A stretch of DNA of 64,000 bases from Allacma fusca (lineage: Eukaryota; Arthropoda; Collembola; Symphypleona; Sminthuridae). Numbering within the stretch: the first letter of the stretch is position 1; each line of letters begins with the position of its first letter. The notes beneath the pieces were generated by a model. That model had not been told where the DNA came from and ran no database searches. It saw only the letters and a list, made by a program, of their open reading frames with translations. The position numbers and the translations under genes were made by a program. The stretch covers positions 41,650,250 to 41,714,249 of the forward strand of contig OX359249.1 in the NCBI GenBank assembly GCA_947179485.1, given 5' to 3'. This document shows, one piece after another, positions 1 to 12,985 of this stretch.

Positions 1-3000
1 CAAGCTTAACTACAAGCTTAACTACAAGCTTAACTACAAGCTTAACTACAAGCTTAACTACAAGCTTAACTACAAGCTTAACTACAAGCTTAACTACAAG
101 CTTAACTACAAGCTTAACTACAAGCTTAACTACAAGCTTAACTACAAGCTTAACTACAAGCTTAACTACAAGCTTAACTACAAGCTTAACTACAAGCTTA
201 ACTACAAGCTTAACTACAAGCTTAACTACAAGCTTAACTACAAGCTTAACTACAAGCTTAACTACAAGCTTAACTACAAGCTTAACTACAAGCTTAACTA
301 CAAGCTTAACTACAAGCTTAACTACAAGCTTAACTACAAGCTTAACTACAAGCTTAACTACAAGCTTAACTACAAGCTTAACTACAAGCTTAACTACAAG
401 CTTAACTACAAGCTTAACTACAAGCTTAACTACAAGCTTAACTACAAGCTTAACTACAAGCTTAACTACAAGCTTAACTACAAGCTTAACTACAAGCTTA
501 ACTACAAGCTTAACTACAAGCTTAACTACAAGCTTAACTACAAGCTTAACTACAAGCTTAACTACAAGCTTAACTACAAGCTTAACTACAAGCTTAACTA
601 CAAGCTTAACTACAAGCTTAACTACAAGCTTAACTACAAGCTTAACTACAAGCTTAACTACAAGCTTAACTACAAGCTTAACTACAAGCTTAACTACAAG
701 CTTAACTACAAGCTTAACTACAAGCTTAACTACAAGCTTAACTACAAGCTTAACTACAAGCTTAACTACAAGCTTAACTACAAGCTTAACTACAAGCTTA
801 ACTACAAGCTTAACTACAAGCTTAACTACAAGCTTAACTACAAGCTTAACTACAAGCTTAACTACAAGCTTAACTACAAGCTTAACTACAAGCTTAACTA
901 CAAGCTTAACTACAAGCTTAACTACAAGCTTAACTACAAGCTTAACTACAAGCTTAACTACAAGCTTAACTACAAGCTTAACTACAAGCTTAACTACAAG
1001 CTTAACTACAAGCTTAACTACAAGCTTAACTACAAGCTTAACTACAAGCTTAACTACAAGCTTAACTACAAGCTTAACACTACAAGCTTAACTACAAGCT
1101 TAACTACAAGCTTAACTACAAGCTTAACTACAAGCTTAACTACAAGCTTAACTACAAGCTTAACTACAAGCTTAACTACAAGCTTAACTACAAGCTTAAC
1201 TACAAGCTTAACTACAAGCTTAACTACAAGCTTAACTACAAGCTTAACTACAAGCTTAACTACAAGCTTAACTACAAGCTTAACTACAAGCTTAACTACA
1301 AGCTTAACTACAAGCTTAACTACAAGCTTAACTACAAGCTTAACTACAAGCTTAACTACAAGCTTAACTACAAGCTTAACTACAAGCTTAACTACAAGCT
1401 TAACTACAAGCTTAACTACAAGCTTAACTACAAGCTTAACTACAAGCTTAACTACAAGCTTAACTACAAGCTTAACTACAAGCTTAACTACAAGCTTAAC
1501 TACAAGCTTAACTACAAGCTTAACTACAAGCTTAACTACAAGCTTAACTACAAGCTTAACTACAAGCTTAACTACAAGCTTAACTACAAGCTTAACTACA
1601 AGCTTAACTACAAGCTTAACTACAAGCTTAACTACAAGCTTAACTACAAGCTTAACTACAAGCTTAACTACAAGCTTAACTACAAGCTTAACTACAAGCT
1701 TAACTACAAGCTTAACTACAAGCTTAACTACAAGCTTAACTACAAGCTTAACTACAAGCTTAACTACAAGCTTAACTACAAGCTTAACTACAAGCTTAAC
1801 TACAAGCTTAACTACAAGCTTAACTACAAGCTTAACTACAAGCTTAACTACAAGCTTAACTACAAGCTTAACTACAAGCTTAACTACAAGCTTAACTACA
1901 AGCTTAACTACAAGCTTAACTACAAGCTTAACTACAAGCTTAACTACAAGCTTAACTACAAGCTTAACTACAAGCTTAACTACAAGCTTAACTACAAGCT
2001 TAACTACAAGCTTAACTACAAGCTTAACTACAAGCTTAACTACAAGCTTAACTACAAGCTTAACTACAAGCTTAACTACAAGCTTAACTACAAGCTTAAC
2101 TACAAGCTTAACTACAAGCTTAACTACAAGCTTAACTACAAGCTTAACTACAAGCTTAACTACAAGCTTAACTACAAGCTTAACTACAAGCTTAACTACA
2201 AGCTTAACTACAAGCTTAACTACAAGCTTAACTACAAGCTTAACTACAAGCTTAACTACAAGCTTAACTACAAGCTTAACTACAAGCTTAACTACAAGCT
2301 TAACTACAAGCTTAACTACAAGCTTAACTACAAGCTTAACTACAAGCTTAACTACAAGCTTAACTACAAGCTTAACTACAAGCTTAACTACAAGCTTAAC
2401 TACAAGCTTAACTACAAGCTTAACTACAAGCTTAACTACAAGCTTAACTACAAGCTTAACTACAAGCTTAACTACAAGCTTAACTACAAGCTTAACTACA
2501 AGCTTAACTACAAGCTTAACTACAAGCTTAACTACAAGCTTAACTACAAGCTTAACTACAAGCTTAACTACAAGCTTAACTACAAGCTTAACTACAAGCT
2601 TAACTACAAGCTTAACTACAAGCTTAACTACAAGCTTAACTACAAGCTTAACTACAAGCTTAACTACAAGCTTAACTACAAGCTTAACTACAAGCTTAAC
2701 TACAAGCTTAACTACAAGCTTAACTACAAGCTTAACTACAAGCTTAACTACAAGCTTAACTACAAGCTTAACTACAAGCTTAACTACAAGCTTAACTACA
2801 AGCTTAACTACAAGCTTAACTACAAGCTTAACTACAAGCTTAACTACAAGCTTAACTACAAGCTTAACTACAAGCTTAACTACAAGCTTAACTACAAGCT
2901 TAACTACAAGCTTAACTACAAGCTTAACTACAAGCTTAACTACAAGCTTAACTACAAGCTTAACTACAAGCTTAACTACAAGCTTAACTACAAGCTTAAC

Positions 3001-4050
3001 TACAAGCTTAACTACAAGCTTAACTACAAGCTTAACTACAAGCTTAACTACAAGCTTAACTACAAGCTTAACTACAAGCTTAACTACAAGCTTAACTACA
3101 AGCTTAACTACAAGCTTAACTACAAGCTTAACTACAAGCTTAACTACAAGCTTAACTACAAGCTTAACTACAAGCTTAACTACAAGCTTAACTACAAGCT
3201 TAACTACAAGCTTAACTACAAGCTTAACTACAAGCTTAACTACAAGCTTAACTACAAGCTTAACTACAAGCTTAACTACAAGCTTAACTACAAGCTTAAC
3301 TACAAGCTTAACTACAAGCTTAACTACAAGCTTAACTACAAGCTTAACTACAAGCTTAACTACAAGCTTAACTACAAGCTTAACTACAAGCTTAACTACA
3401 AGCTTAACTACAAGCTTAACTACAAGCTTAACTACAAGCTTAACTACAAGCTTAACTACAAGCTTAACTACAAGCTTAACTACAAGCTTAACTACAAGCT
3501 TAACTACAAGCTTAACTACAAGCTTAACTACAAGCTTAACTACAAGCTTAACTACAAGCTTAACTACAAGCTTAACTACAAGCTTAACTACAAGCTTAAC
3601 TACAAGCTTAACTACAAGCTTAACTACAAGCTTAACTACAAGCTTAACTACAAGCTTAACTACAAGCTTAACTACAAGCTTAACTACAAGCTTAACTACA
3701 AGCTTAACTACAAGCTTAACTACAAGCTTAACTACAAGCTTAACTACAAGCTTAACTACAAGCTTAACTACAAGCTTAACTACAAGCTTAACTACAAGCT
3801 TAACTACAAGCTTAACTACAAGCTTAACTACAAGCTTAACTACAAGCTTAACTACAAGCTTAACTACAAGCTTAACTACAAGCTTAACTACAAGCTTAAC
3901 TACAAGCTTAACTACAAGCTTAACTACAAGCTTAACTACAAGCTTAACTACAAGCTTAACTACAAGCTTAACTACAAGCTTAACTACAAGCTTAACTACA
4001 AGCTTAACTACAAGCTTAACTACAAGCTTAACTACAAGCTTAACTACAAG
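1..4050. repeat. Homogeneous core of the 12-bp HindIII satellite
   Basis: About 337 head-to-tail copies of the 12-bp unit AAGCTTAACTAC. The only irregularity I see before 4,050 is an extra two bases near 1,077-1,080, where one unit reads as 14 bp. Every unit contains AAGCTT, so HindIII digestion would reduce the block to 12-mers. The unit has no stop codon in two forward frames (KLNY, SLTT) and one reverse frame (VVKL), which makes very long but meaningless reading frames, including one of 1,109 codons on the minus strand. The array runs off the left edge of the window. Near-perfect identity suggests recent amplification, ongoing homogenisation, or an assembly filled from consensus reads. A subtelomeric or pericentromeric location is plausible but not shown. 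Confidence 0.97.
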
Positions 4051-5934
4051 CTCAACTACAAGCTTAACTACAAGCTTAACTAAAAACTTAACTACAAGCT
4101 TAACTACAAGCTTAACTACAAGCTTAACTACAAGCTTAACTACGAGCTTAACTACGAGCTTAACTACAAGCTTAACTACAAGCTTAAATACAAGCTTAAC
4201 TACAAGCTTAACTACAAGCTTAACTACAAGCTTAACTACAAGCTTAACTACAAGCTTAACTACAAGCTTAACTACAAGCTTAACTACAAGCTTAACTACA
4301 AGCTTAAATACAAGCTTAACTACAAGCTTAACTACAAGCTTAACTACAAGCTTAACTACAAGCTTAACTACAAGCTTAACTACAAGCTTAACCACAAGCT
4401 TAACTACAAGCTTAACTACAAGCTTAACTACAAGCTTAAATACAAGCTTAACTACAAGCTTAACTCCAAGCTTAACTACAAGCTTAACTACAAGCTTAAC
4501 TACAAGCTTAACTACAAGCTTAAATACATGCTTAACTACAAGCTTAACTACAAGCTTAAATACAAGCTTAACTACAAGCTTAACTACAAGCTTAACTACA
4601 AGCTTAACTACAAGCTTAACTACAAGCTTAACTACAAGCTTAACTACAAGCTTAACTACAAGCTTAACTACAAGCTTAACTACAAGCTTAACTACAAGCT
4701 TAACTACAAGCTTAACTACAAGCTTAACTACAAGCTTAACTACAAGCTTAACTACAAGCTTAAATACAAGCTTAACTACAAGCTTAACTACAAGCTTAAC
4801 TACAAGCTTAACTACAAGCTTAACTACAAGCTTAACTACAAGCTTAACTACAAGCTCAACTACAAGCTTAACTACAAGCTCAACTACAAGCTTAACTACA
4901 AGCTTAACTAAAAACTTAACTACAAGCTTAACTACAAGCTTAACTAAAAACGTAACTACAAGCTTAACTACAAGCTTAACTACAAGCTTAACTACAAGCT
5001 TAACTACAAGCTTTACTACAAGCTTAACTACAAGCTTTACTACAAGCTTAAATACAAGCTTAACTACAAGCTTAACTCCAAGCTTAACTACAAGCTTAAC
5101 TACAAGCTTATCTACAAGCTTAACTACAAGCTTAACTACAAGCTTAACTACAAGCTTAACCAGTGGCTTAACTACACGTTTAACTACAAGCTTAACTACA
5201 AGCTCAACTACAAGCTTAACTACAAGCTTAACTAAAAACTTAACTACAAGCTTAACTACAAGCTTAACGACAAGCTCAACTACAAGCTTAACTACAAGCT
5301 TAACTAAAAACTTAACTACAAGCCTAACTACAAGCTTAACTACAAGCTTAACTACAAGCTTAACTACAAGCTTAACTACAAGCTTAAATACAAGCTTAAC
5401 TACAAGCTTAACTCCAAGCTTAACTACAAGCTTAACTACAAGCTTAAATACAAGCTTAACTACAAGCTTAACTCCAAGCTTAACTACAAGCTTAACTACA
5501 AGCTTAACTACAAGCTTAACTACAAGCTTAACTACAAGCTTAACTACAAGCTTATCTACAAGCTTAACTACAAGCTTAACTACAAGCTTAACTACAAGCT
5601 TAACTACAAGCTCAAATACAAGCTTAACTACAAGCTTAACTACAAGCTTAAATACAAGCTTAACTACAAGCTTAACTACAAGCTTAAATACAAGCTTAAC
5701 TACAAGCTTAACTACAAGCTTAACTACAAGCTTAACTACAAGCTTAACTACAAGCTTAACTACAAGCTTAACTACAAGCTTAACTACAAGCTTATCTACA
5801 AGCTTAACTACAAGCTTAACTACAAGCTTAACTACAAGCTTAACTACAAGCTTAACTACAAGCTTAATACAAGCTTAACTACAAGCTTATCTACAAGCTT
5901 AACTACAAGCTTATCTACAAGCTTAACTACAAGC

Positions 5935-8900
5935 CCAACTACAAGCCCAACTGACTAAACTTTCCCAACTTCAAGCTTAACTTTCTAATCTGCAAGCTAA
6001 ACTTTCTTAACTGCAATCCAATCTTTCTTACCGGCAAATTAAACTTTCTTAACTGCAATCCAATCTTTCTTGCCGGCAAACTAAACTTTCTTAACTGCAA
6101 CATATTTTTTCTGAACTGCAAGCTTAACTTTTTTAACTACAAGCTAATGTTTTAAACTTAAAGATAACCTGTCTAAGTGCAAGTTGAACTAAAGGCTTAA
6201 CTACAAGCTTAACTACAAGCTTAACTACAAGCTGAACTACAAGCTTAACTACAAGCTCAACTACAAGCTTAACCACAAGCTTAACTGCAAGCTTAAATAC
6301 AAGCTTAAATACAAGCTTATTTACAAGCTTAACTACAAGCTTACCTCCAAGCATAACTACAAGCTTAACTACAAGCTTAACTACAAGCTTAACTACAAGC
6401 TCAACTACAAGCTCAACTACAAGCTTAACTACAAGCTTAACTACAAGCTTAACTACAAGTTTAACTACAAGTTTAACTACAAGTTTAACTACAAGCTTAA
6501 CTACAAGCTTAACTACAAGCTTATCTACAAGCTTATCCACAAGCTTAACTACAAGCTTATCTACAAGCTTATCTACAAGTTTAACTACAAGCCCAACTGT
6601 ACGCTAAACTTTCCAAACTGCAAGCTGAACATTCTAATCTGCAAGCTAAACTTTCTGACTGCATTCTAATATTTCTTACCGGCAAACTAAACTTTCTTAA
6701 CTGCAACATCTTGTTTTTTAACTGCAAGCTAAACTTTTTTAACTACAAGCTAAACTTTTTGAACTTAAAGATAACCTGTCTAAGTGCAAGTTTAACTACA
6801 GGCTTAACTACAAGCTTAACTACAAGCTTAACTACAAGCTTAACTACAAGCTTAACTACAAGCTTAACTACACGCTTAACTACAAGCTTAACTACAAGCT
6901 TAACCACAAGCTTAACTACAAGCTTAAATACAAGCTTAAATACAAGCTTATCTACAAGCTTATCTACAAGCTTATCTGCAAGCTTAAATACAATCTTAAC
7001 TACAAGCTTAACTACAATTTTAAATACAAGCTTAACTACAAGGTTAACTACAAGCTTAACTACAAGTTTAACTACAGGCTTAACTACAAGCTTAACTACA
7101 AGCTTAACTACAAGCTTAACTACGCGCTTAACTACAAGCTTAACTACAAGCTTAACTACAAGCTTAACTACAAGCTTAAATACAAGCTTAACTACAAGCT
7201 TAACTACAAGCTTAACTACAAGCTTAACTAAAAACTTAACTACAAGCTTAACTACAAGCTTAACTACAAGCTTAACTACTAGCTTAACTACGAGCTTAAC
7301 TAAGAGCTTAACTACAAGCATAACTACAAGCTTAACTACAAGCCCAACTGTACGCTAAACTTTCCAAACTGCAAGCTTAACTTTCTAATCTGCAAGCTAA
7401 ACTTTCTTAACTGCAATCCAATCTTTCTTACCGGAAAACTAAACTTTCTTAACTGCAATCCAATGTTTCTTACCGGCAAACTAAACTTTCTTAACTGCAA
7501 AATATTGTTTCTTAACTGCAAGCGAAACTTTTTGAACTAAAAGATAACCTGTCTAAGTGCAAGTTGAACTACAAAATTAAATACAAGCTTAAATACAAGC
7601 TCAACTACAAGCTTAACTACAAGCTTAACTTCAAGCTTAACAACAAGCTTAACAACAAGTTTAACTACAAGTTTAACTACAAGCTTAACTACAAGCTTAA
7701 CTACAAGCTTATCTACAAGCTTATCTACAAGCTTAACTACAAGCTTATCTACAAGCTTATCTACAAGTTTAACTACAAGCCCAACTGTACGCTAAACTTT
7801 CCAAACTGCAAGCTTAACCTTCTAATCTTCAAGCTAAACTTTCTGACTGCAATCTAATATTTCTTACCGGCAAACTAAACTTTCTTAACTGCAACATATT
7901 GTTTCTTAACTGCAAGCTAAACTTTTTCAACTACAAGCTAAACTTTTTAAACTTAAAGATAACCTGTCTAAGTGCAAGTTGAACTACAGGCTTAACTACA
8001 AGCTTAACTACAAGCTTAACTACACGCTTAACTACAAGCTTAAATACAAGCTTAAATACAAGCTTAACTACAAATTTAACTACAAGCGTCACAACAAGCT
8101 TAACTACAAGCTTAACTACAAGCTTAACTACAAGCTTAACTACAAGCATAACTACAAGCTTAACTACATTCTTAACTACAAGCTTAACTACAAGCTTAAC
8201 TACTAGCTCAACTACAAGCATAACTACAAGCATAACTACAAGCGTAACAACAAGCTTAACTACAAGCTTAACTACAAGCTTAACTACAAGCTTACCTGCA
8301 AGCATAACTACAAGTTTAACTACAAGCTTAACTACAAGCTTAACTACAAGCTTAACTACAAGCTTAACTACAGGCTTAACTACAAGCTTAACTACAAGCG
8401 TAACAACAAGCTTAACTACAAGCGTAACAACAAGCTTAACTACAACGTTAACTACAACCTTAACTTCAAGCTTAACTACAAGCTTAACTAAAAGCTAAAC
8501 TACAAGCTTAACTCCAAGCTTAAATACAAGCTCAACAACAAGCTTAACTACAAGCGTAACAACAAGCTTAACTACAAGCTTAACTACAAGCTTACCTGCA
8601 AGCTTAACTACAAGCTTTACTACAAGCTGAACTACAAGCTTAACTACAAGCTTACTACAAGTTTAACTACTAGCTGTACTACAATTTTAACCACAATCTT
8701 AACTACAAGCTTAACTACAAGCTTAACTACAAGCTTAACTACAAGCTTACCTCCAAGCATAACTACAAGCTTACCTCCAAGCATAACTACAAGTTAACTA
8801 CAAGCTTCACTACAAGCTTAACTACAAGCTCAACTACAAGCTCAACTACAAGCTTAACTACAAGCTTAACTACAAGCTTAACTCCAAGCTTAAATACAAT

Positions 8901-11900
8901 CTTATCTACAAGCTTAACTACAAGCTTAACTGCAAGCTAAACTTTCAAAACTGCAATCTTAACTTTCTTACCGACAAGCTAAACTTTCTTTACTACAATT
9001 TTAACCACAATCTTAACTACAAGCTTAACTACAAGCTTAACTTCAAGGTTACCTCCAACCTTAACTACAAGCTTAACTACAAGCTTAACTTCAAGGTTAC
9101 CTCCAACCTTAACTACAAGCTTAACTACAAGCTTAACTACAAGCTTAACTACTAGCTTAACTACAAGCTTAACTACAAGCTTAACTACAAGCTTAACTAC
9201 AAGCTTAACTACAAGCTTACCTCCAAGCATAACTACAAGCTTACCTCCAAGCATAACTACAAGTTAACTACAAGTTTAACTACAAGCTTAACTACAAGCT
9301 TGCCTCCAAGCATAATTACAAGCTTGCCTCCAAGCTTAACTACAAGCTCAACTACAAGCTTAATTACAAGCGTAACAACAAGCTTAACTACAAGCTTAAC
9401 TACAAGCTTAACTACAAGCTTAACTACAAGCTTAACTACAAGCTTAACTACAAGCTTACCTGCAAGCATAACAACAAGCTTAACTACAAGCTTACCTGCA
9501 AGCATAACAACAAGCTTAACTACAAGCTTAACTACAAGCTTAACTACAAGCGTAACAACAAGCTTAACTAAAAGCGTAACAACAAGCTCAACTACAAGCT
9601 TAACTACAAGCTTAACTACAAGCTTATCTACAAGCTAAACTACAAGCTTAACTACAAGCTTATCTACAAGCTTAACTACAAGCTTATCTACAAGCCCAAC
9701 TGACTAAACTTTCCAAATTTCAAGCTTAACTTTCTAATCTGCAAGCTAAACTTTCTTAACTGCAATCCAATCTTTCTTACCGGCAAATTAAACTTTCTTA
9801 ACTGCAATCCAATCTTTCTTGCCGGTACACTAAACTTTCTTAACTGCAACATATTGTTTCTTAACTGCAAGCTAAACTTTTGTAACTACAAACTAAACTT
9901 TTTGAACTTAAAGATAACCTGTCTAAGTGCAAGTTGAACTAAAGGCTTAACTACAAGCTTAACTACAAGCTTAACTACAAGCTTAACTACAAGCTTAACT
10001 ACAAGCTCAACTACAAGCTTAACCACAAGCTTAACTACAAGCTTAAATACAAGCTTAAATACAAGCTTATTTACAAGCTTAACTACAAGTTTAACTACAA
10101 GCTTAACTACAAGCTTACCTCCAAGCATAACTACAAGCTTAACTACAAGCTTAACTACAAGCTTAACTACAAGCTCAACTACAAGCTTAACTACAAGCTT
10201 AACTACAAGCTTAACTACAAGCTTAACTACAAGTTTAACTACAAGTTTAACTACAAGCTTAACTACAAGCTTAACTACAAGCTTATCTACAAGCTTATCC
10301 ACAAGCTTAACTACAAGCTTATCTACAAGCTTATCTACAAGTTTTACTACAAGCCCAACTGTACGATAAACTTTCCAAACTGCAAGCTTAACATTCTAAT
10401 CTGCAAGCTAAACTTTCTGCCTGCAATCTCATATTTCTTACCGGCAAACTAAACTTTCTTAACTGCAACATATTGTTTTTTAACTGCAAGCTAAACTTTT
10501 TTAACTACAAGCTAAACTTTTTGAACTTAAAGATAACCTGTCTAAGTGCAAGTTTAACTACAGGCTTAACTACAAGCTTAACTACAAGCTTAACTACAAG
10601 CTTAACTACAAGCTTAACTACGAGCTTAACTACGAGCTTCACTACAAGCTTAACTACAAGCTTAACTACAAGCTTAACTACAAGCCCAACTGTACGCTAA
10701 ACTTTCCAAACTGCAAGCTTAACTTTCTAATCTGCAAGCTAAACTTTCTTAACTGCAATCCAATCTTTCTTACCGGAAAACTAAACTTTCTTAACTGAAA
10801 TCCAATGTTTCTTACCGGCAAACTAAACTTTCTTAACTGCAAAATATTGTTTCTTAACTGCAAGCGAAACTTTTTGAACTTAAAGATAACCTGTCTAAGT
10901 GCAAGTTGAACTACAAAATTAAATACAAGCTTAACTACAAGCTCAACTACAAGCTTAACTACAAGCTTAACTTCAAGCTTAACAACAAGTTTAACTACTA
11001 GCTTAACTACAAGCTCAACTACAAGCTTAACTACAAGCTTAACTACAAGCTTAACTACAAGTTTAACTACTAGCTTAACTACAAGCTTAACTACAAGCTT
11101 AAGTACAAGCTTAACTACAAGCTCAACTACAAGCTTACCTCCAAGCATAACTACAAGTTAACTACAAGCTTAACTACAAGCTTAACTACAAGCTCAACTA
11201 CAAGCTCAACTACAAGTTAACGACAAGCTTAACTACAAGCTTAACTACAAGCTTAACTACAATCTTAACTACAAGCTTAACTACAAGCTTACCTCCAAGC
11301 ATAACTACAAGCTTACCTCCAAGCATAACTACAAGCTTAACTACAAGCTTAACTACAAGCTTAACCACAAGCTTACCTCCAAGCATAACTACAAGCTTAC
11401 CTCCAAGCATAACTACAAGTTAACTACAAGCTTCACTACAAGCTTAACTACAAGCTTAACTACAAGCTTAACTACAAGCTTCACTACAAGCTTAACTACA
11501 AGCTTCACTACAAGCTCAACTACAAGCTTAACTACAAGCTACACTACAAGCTTAACTACAAGCTTCACTACAAGCTCAACTACAAGCTTAACTACAAGCT
11601 TAACTACAAGCTTAACTCCAAGCTTAAATACAATCTTATCTACAAGCTTAACTACAAGCTTAACTGCAAGCTAAACTTTCAAAACTGCAATCTTAACTTT
11701 CTTACCGACAAGCTAAACTTTCTTTACTACAATTTTAACCACAATCTTAACTACAAGCTTAACTACAAGCTTAACTACAAGGTTACCTCCAACCTTAACT
11801 ACAAGCTTAACTACAAGCTTAACTACTAGCTTAACTACAAGCTTAACTACAAGCTTAAATACAAGCTTAACTACAAGCTTGCCTCCAAGCATAACTACAA

Positions 11901-12985
11901 GCTTGCCTCCAAGCTTAACTACAAGCTCAACTACAAGCTTAATTACAAGCGTAACAACAAGCTTAACTACAAGCTTAACTAAAAGCTTAACTACAAGCTT
12001 AACTACAAGCTTAACTACAAGCTTAACTACAAGCTTAACTACAAGCTTACCTGCAAGCATAACAACAAGCTTAACTACAAGCTTACCTGTAAGCATAACA
12101 ACAAGCTTAACTACAAGCTTAACTACAAGCTTAACTACAAGCTTAACTACAAGCGTAACAACAAGCTTAACTAAAAGCGTAACAACAAGCTCAACTACAA
12201 GCTTAACTACAAGCTAAACTACAAGCTTATATCCAAGCTTAAATCCAAGCTCAACTACAAGCTTAACTACAAGCGTATCAACAAGCTTAACTACAAGCTT
12301 AACTACAAGCTTAACTACAAGCTTACCTGCAAGCTTAACTACAAGCTTTACTACAAGCTGAACTACAAGCTTAACTACAAGCTTAACTACAAGTTTAACT
12401 ACTAGCTTAACTACAAGCTTAAGTACAAGCTTAAGTACAAGCTTAACTACAAGCTTAACTACAAGCTTAACTACAAGCTTAACTACAAGCTTAACTACAA
12501 GCTTAACTACAAGCTTAACTACGCGCTTAACTACGCGCTTAACTACAAGCTTAACTACAAGCTTAACTACAAGCTTAACTACAAGCTTAAATACAAGCTT
12601 AACTACAAGCTTAACTACAAGCTTAACTACAAGCTTAACTAAAAACTTAACTACAAGCTTAACTACAAGCTTAACTACAAGCTTAACTACGAGCTTAACT
12701 ACGAGCTTAACTACAAGCTTAACTACAAGCTTAACTACAAGCTTAACTACAAGCCCAACTGTACGCTAAACTTTCCAAACTGCAAGCTTAACTTTCTAAT
12801 CTGCAAGCTAAACTTTCTTAACTGCAATCCAATCTTTCTTACCGGAAAACTAAACTTTCTTAACTGCAATCCAATGTTTCTTACCGACAAACTAAACTTT
12901 CTTAACTGCAAAATATTGTTTCTTAACTGCAAGCGAAACTTTTTGAACTTAAAGATAACCTGTCTAAGTGCAAGTTGAACTACAA
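5935..12985. repeat. Recurring 200-250 bp spacer modules inside the satellite
   Basis: The 12-mer array is interrupted by a module with its own internal repeats (around 36-40 bp, containing ctttcttaactgcaatccaa and ctttcttaccggcaaac). It usually opens with caactgtacgctaaacttt and closes with aagataacctgtctaagtgc. I place copies at about 5,935-6,190, 6,593-6,800, 7,346-7,572, 7,782-7,985, 9,694-9,945, 10,360-10,558, 10,684-10,915 and 12,753-12,985. Shorter half-modules lie at about 8,930-9,010, 11,670-11,745 and 13,742-13,820. The words ctgcaagctaaacttt resemble drifted 12-mers, so the module may derive from the satellite itself. Module copies are more alike than random decay would give, so they were amplified with the array. 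Confidence 0.85.

Noticed and set aside
1-4050. Possible telomeric repeat
   Set aside because: The unit AAGCTTAACTAC is not similar to TTAGG or other telomerase-type repeats I know; location at a chromosome end cannot be judged from the window.
1066-4395. A 1,109-codon minus-strand open frame of VVKL repeats
   Set aside because: The 12-bp unit has no stop codon in this frame, so the frame exists only because the repeat is a multiple of three. The same applies to all LTTS, KLNY and VVKL frames up to 22.6 kb.
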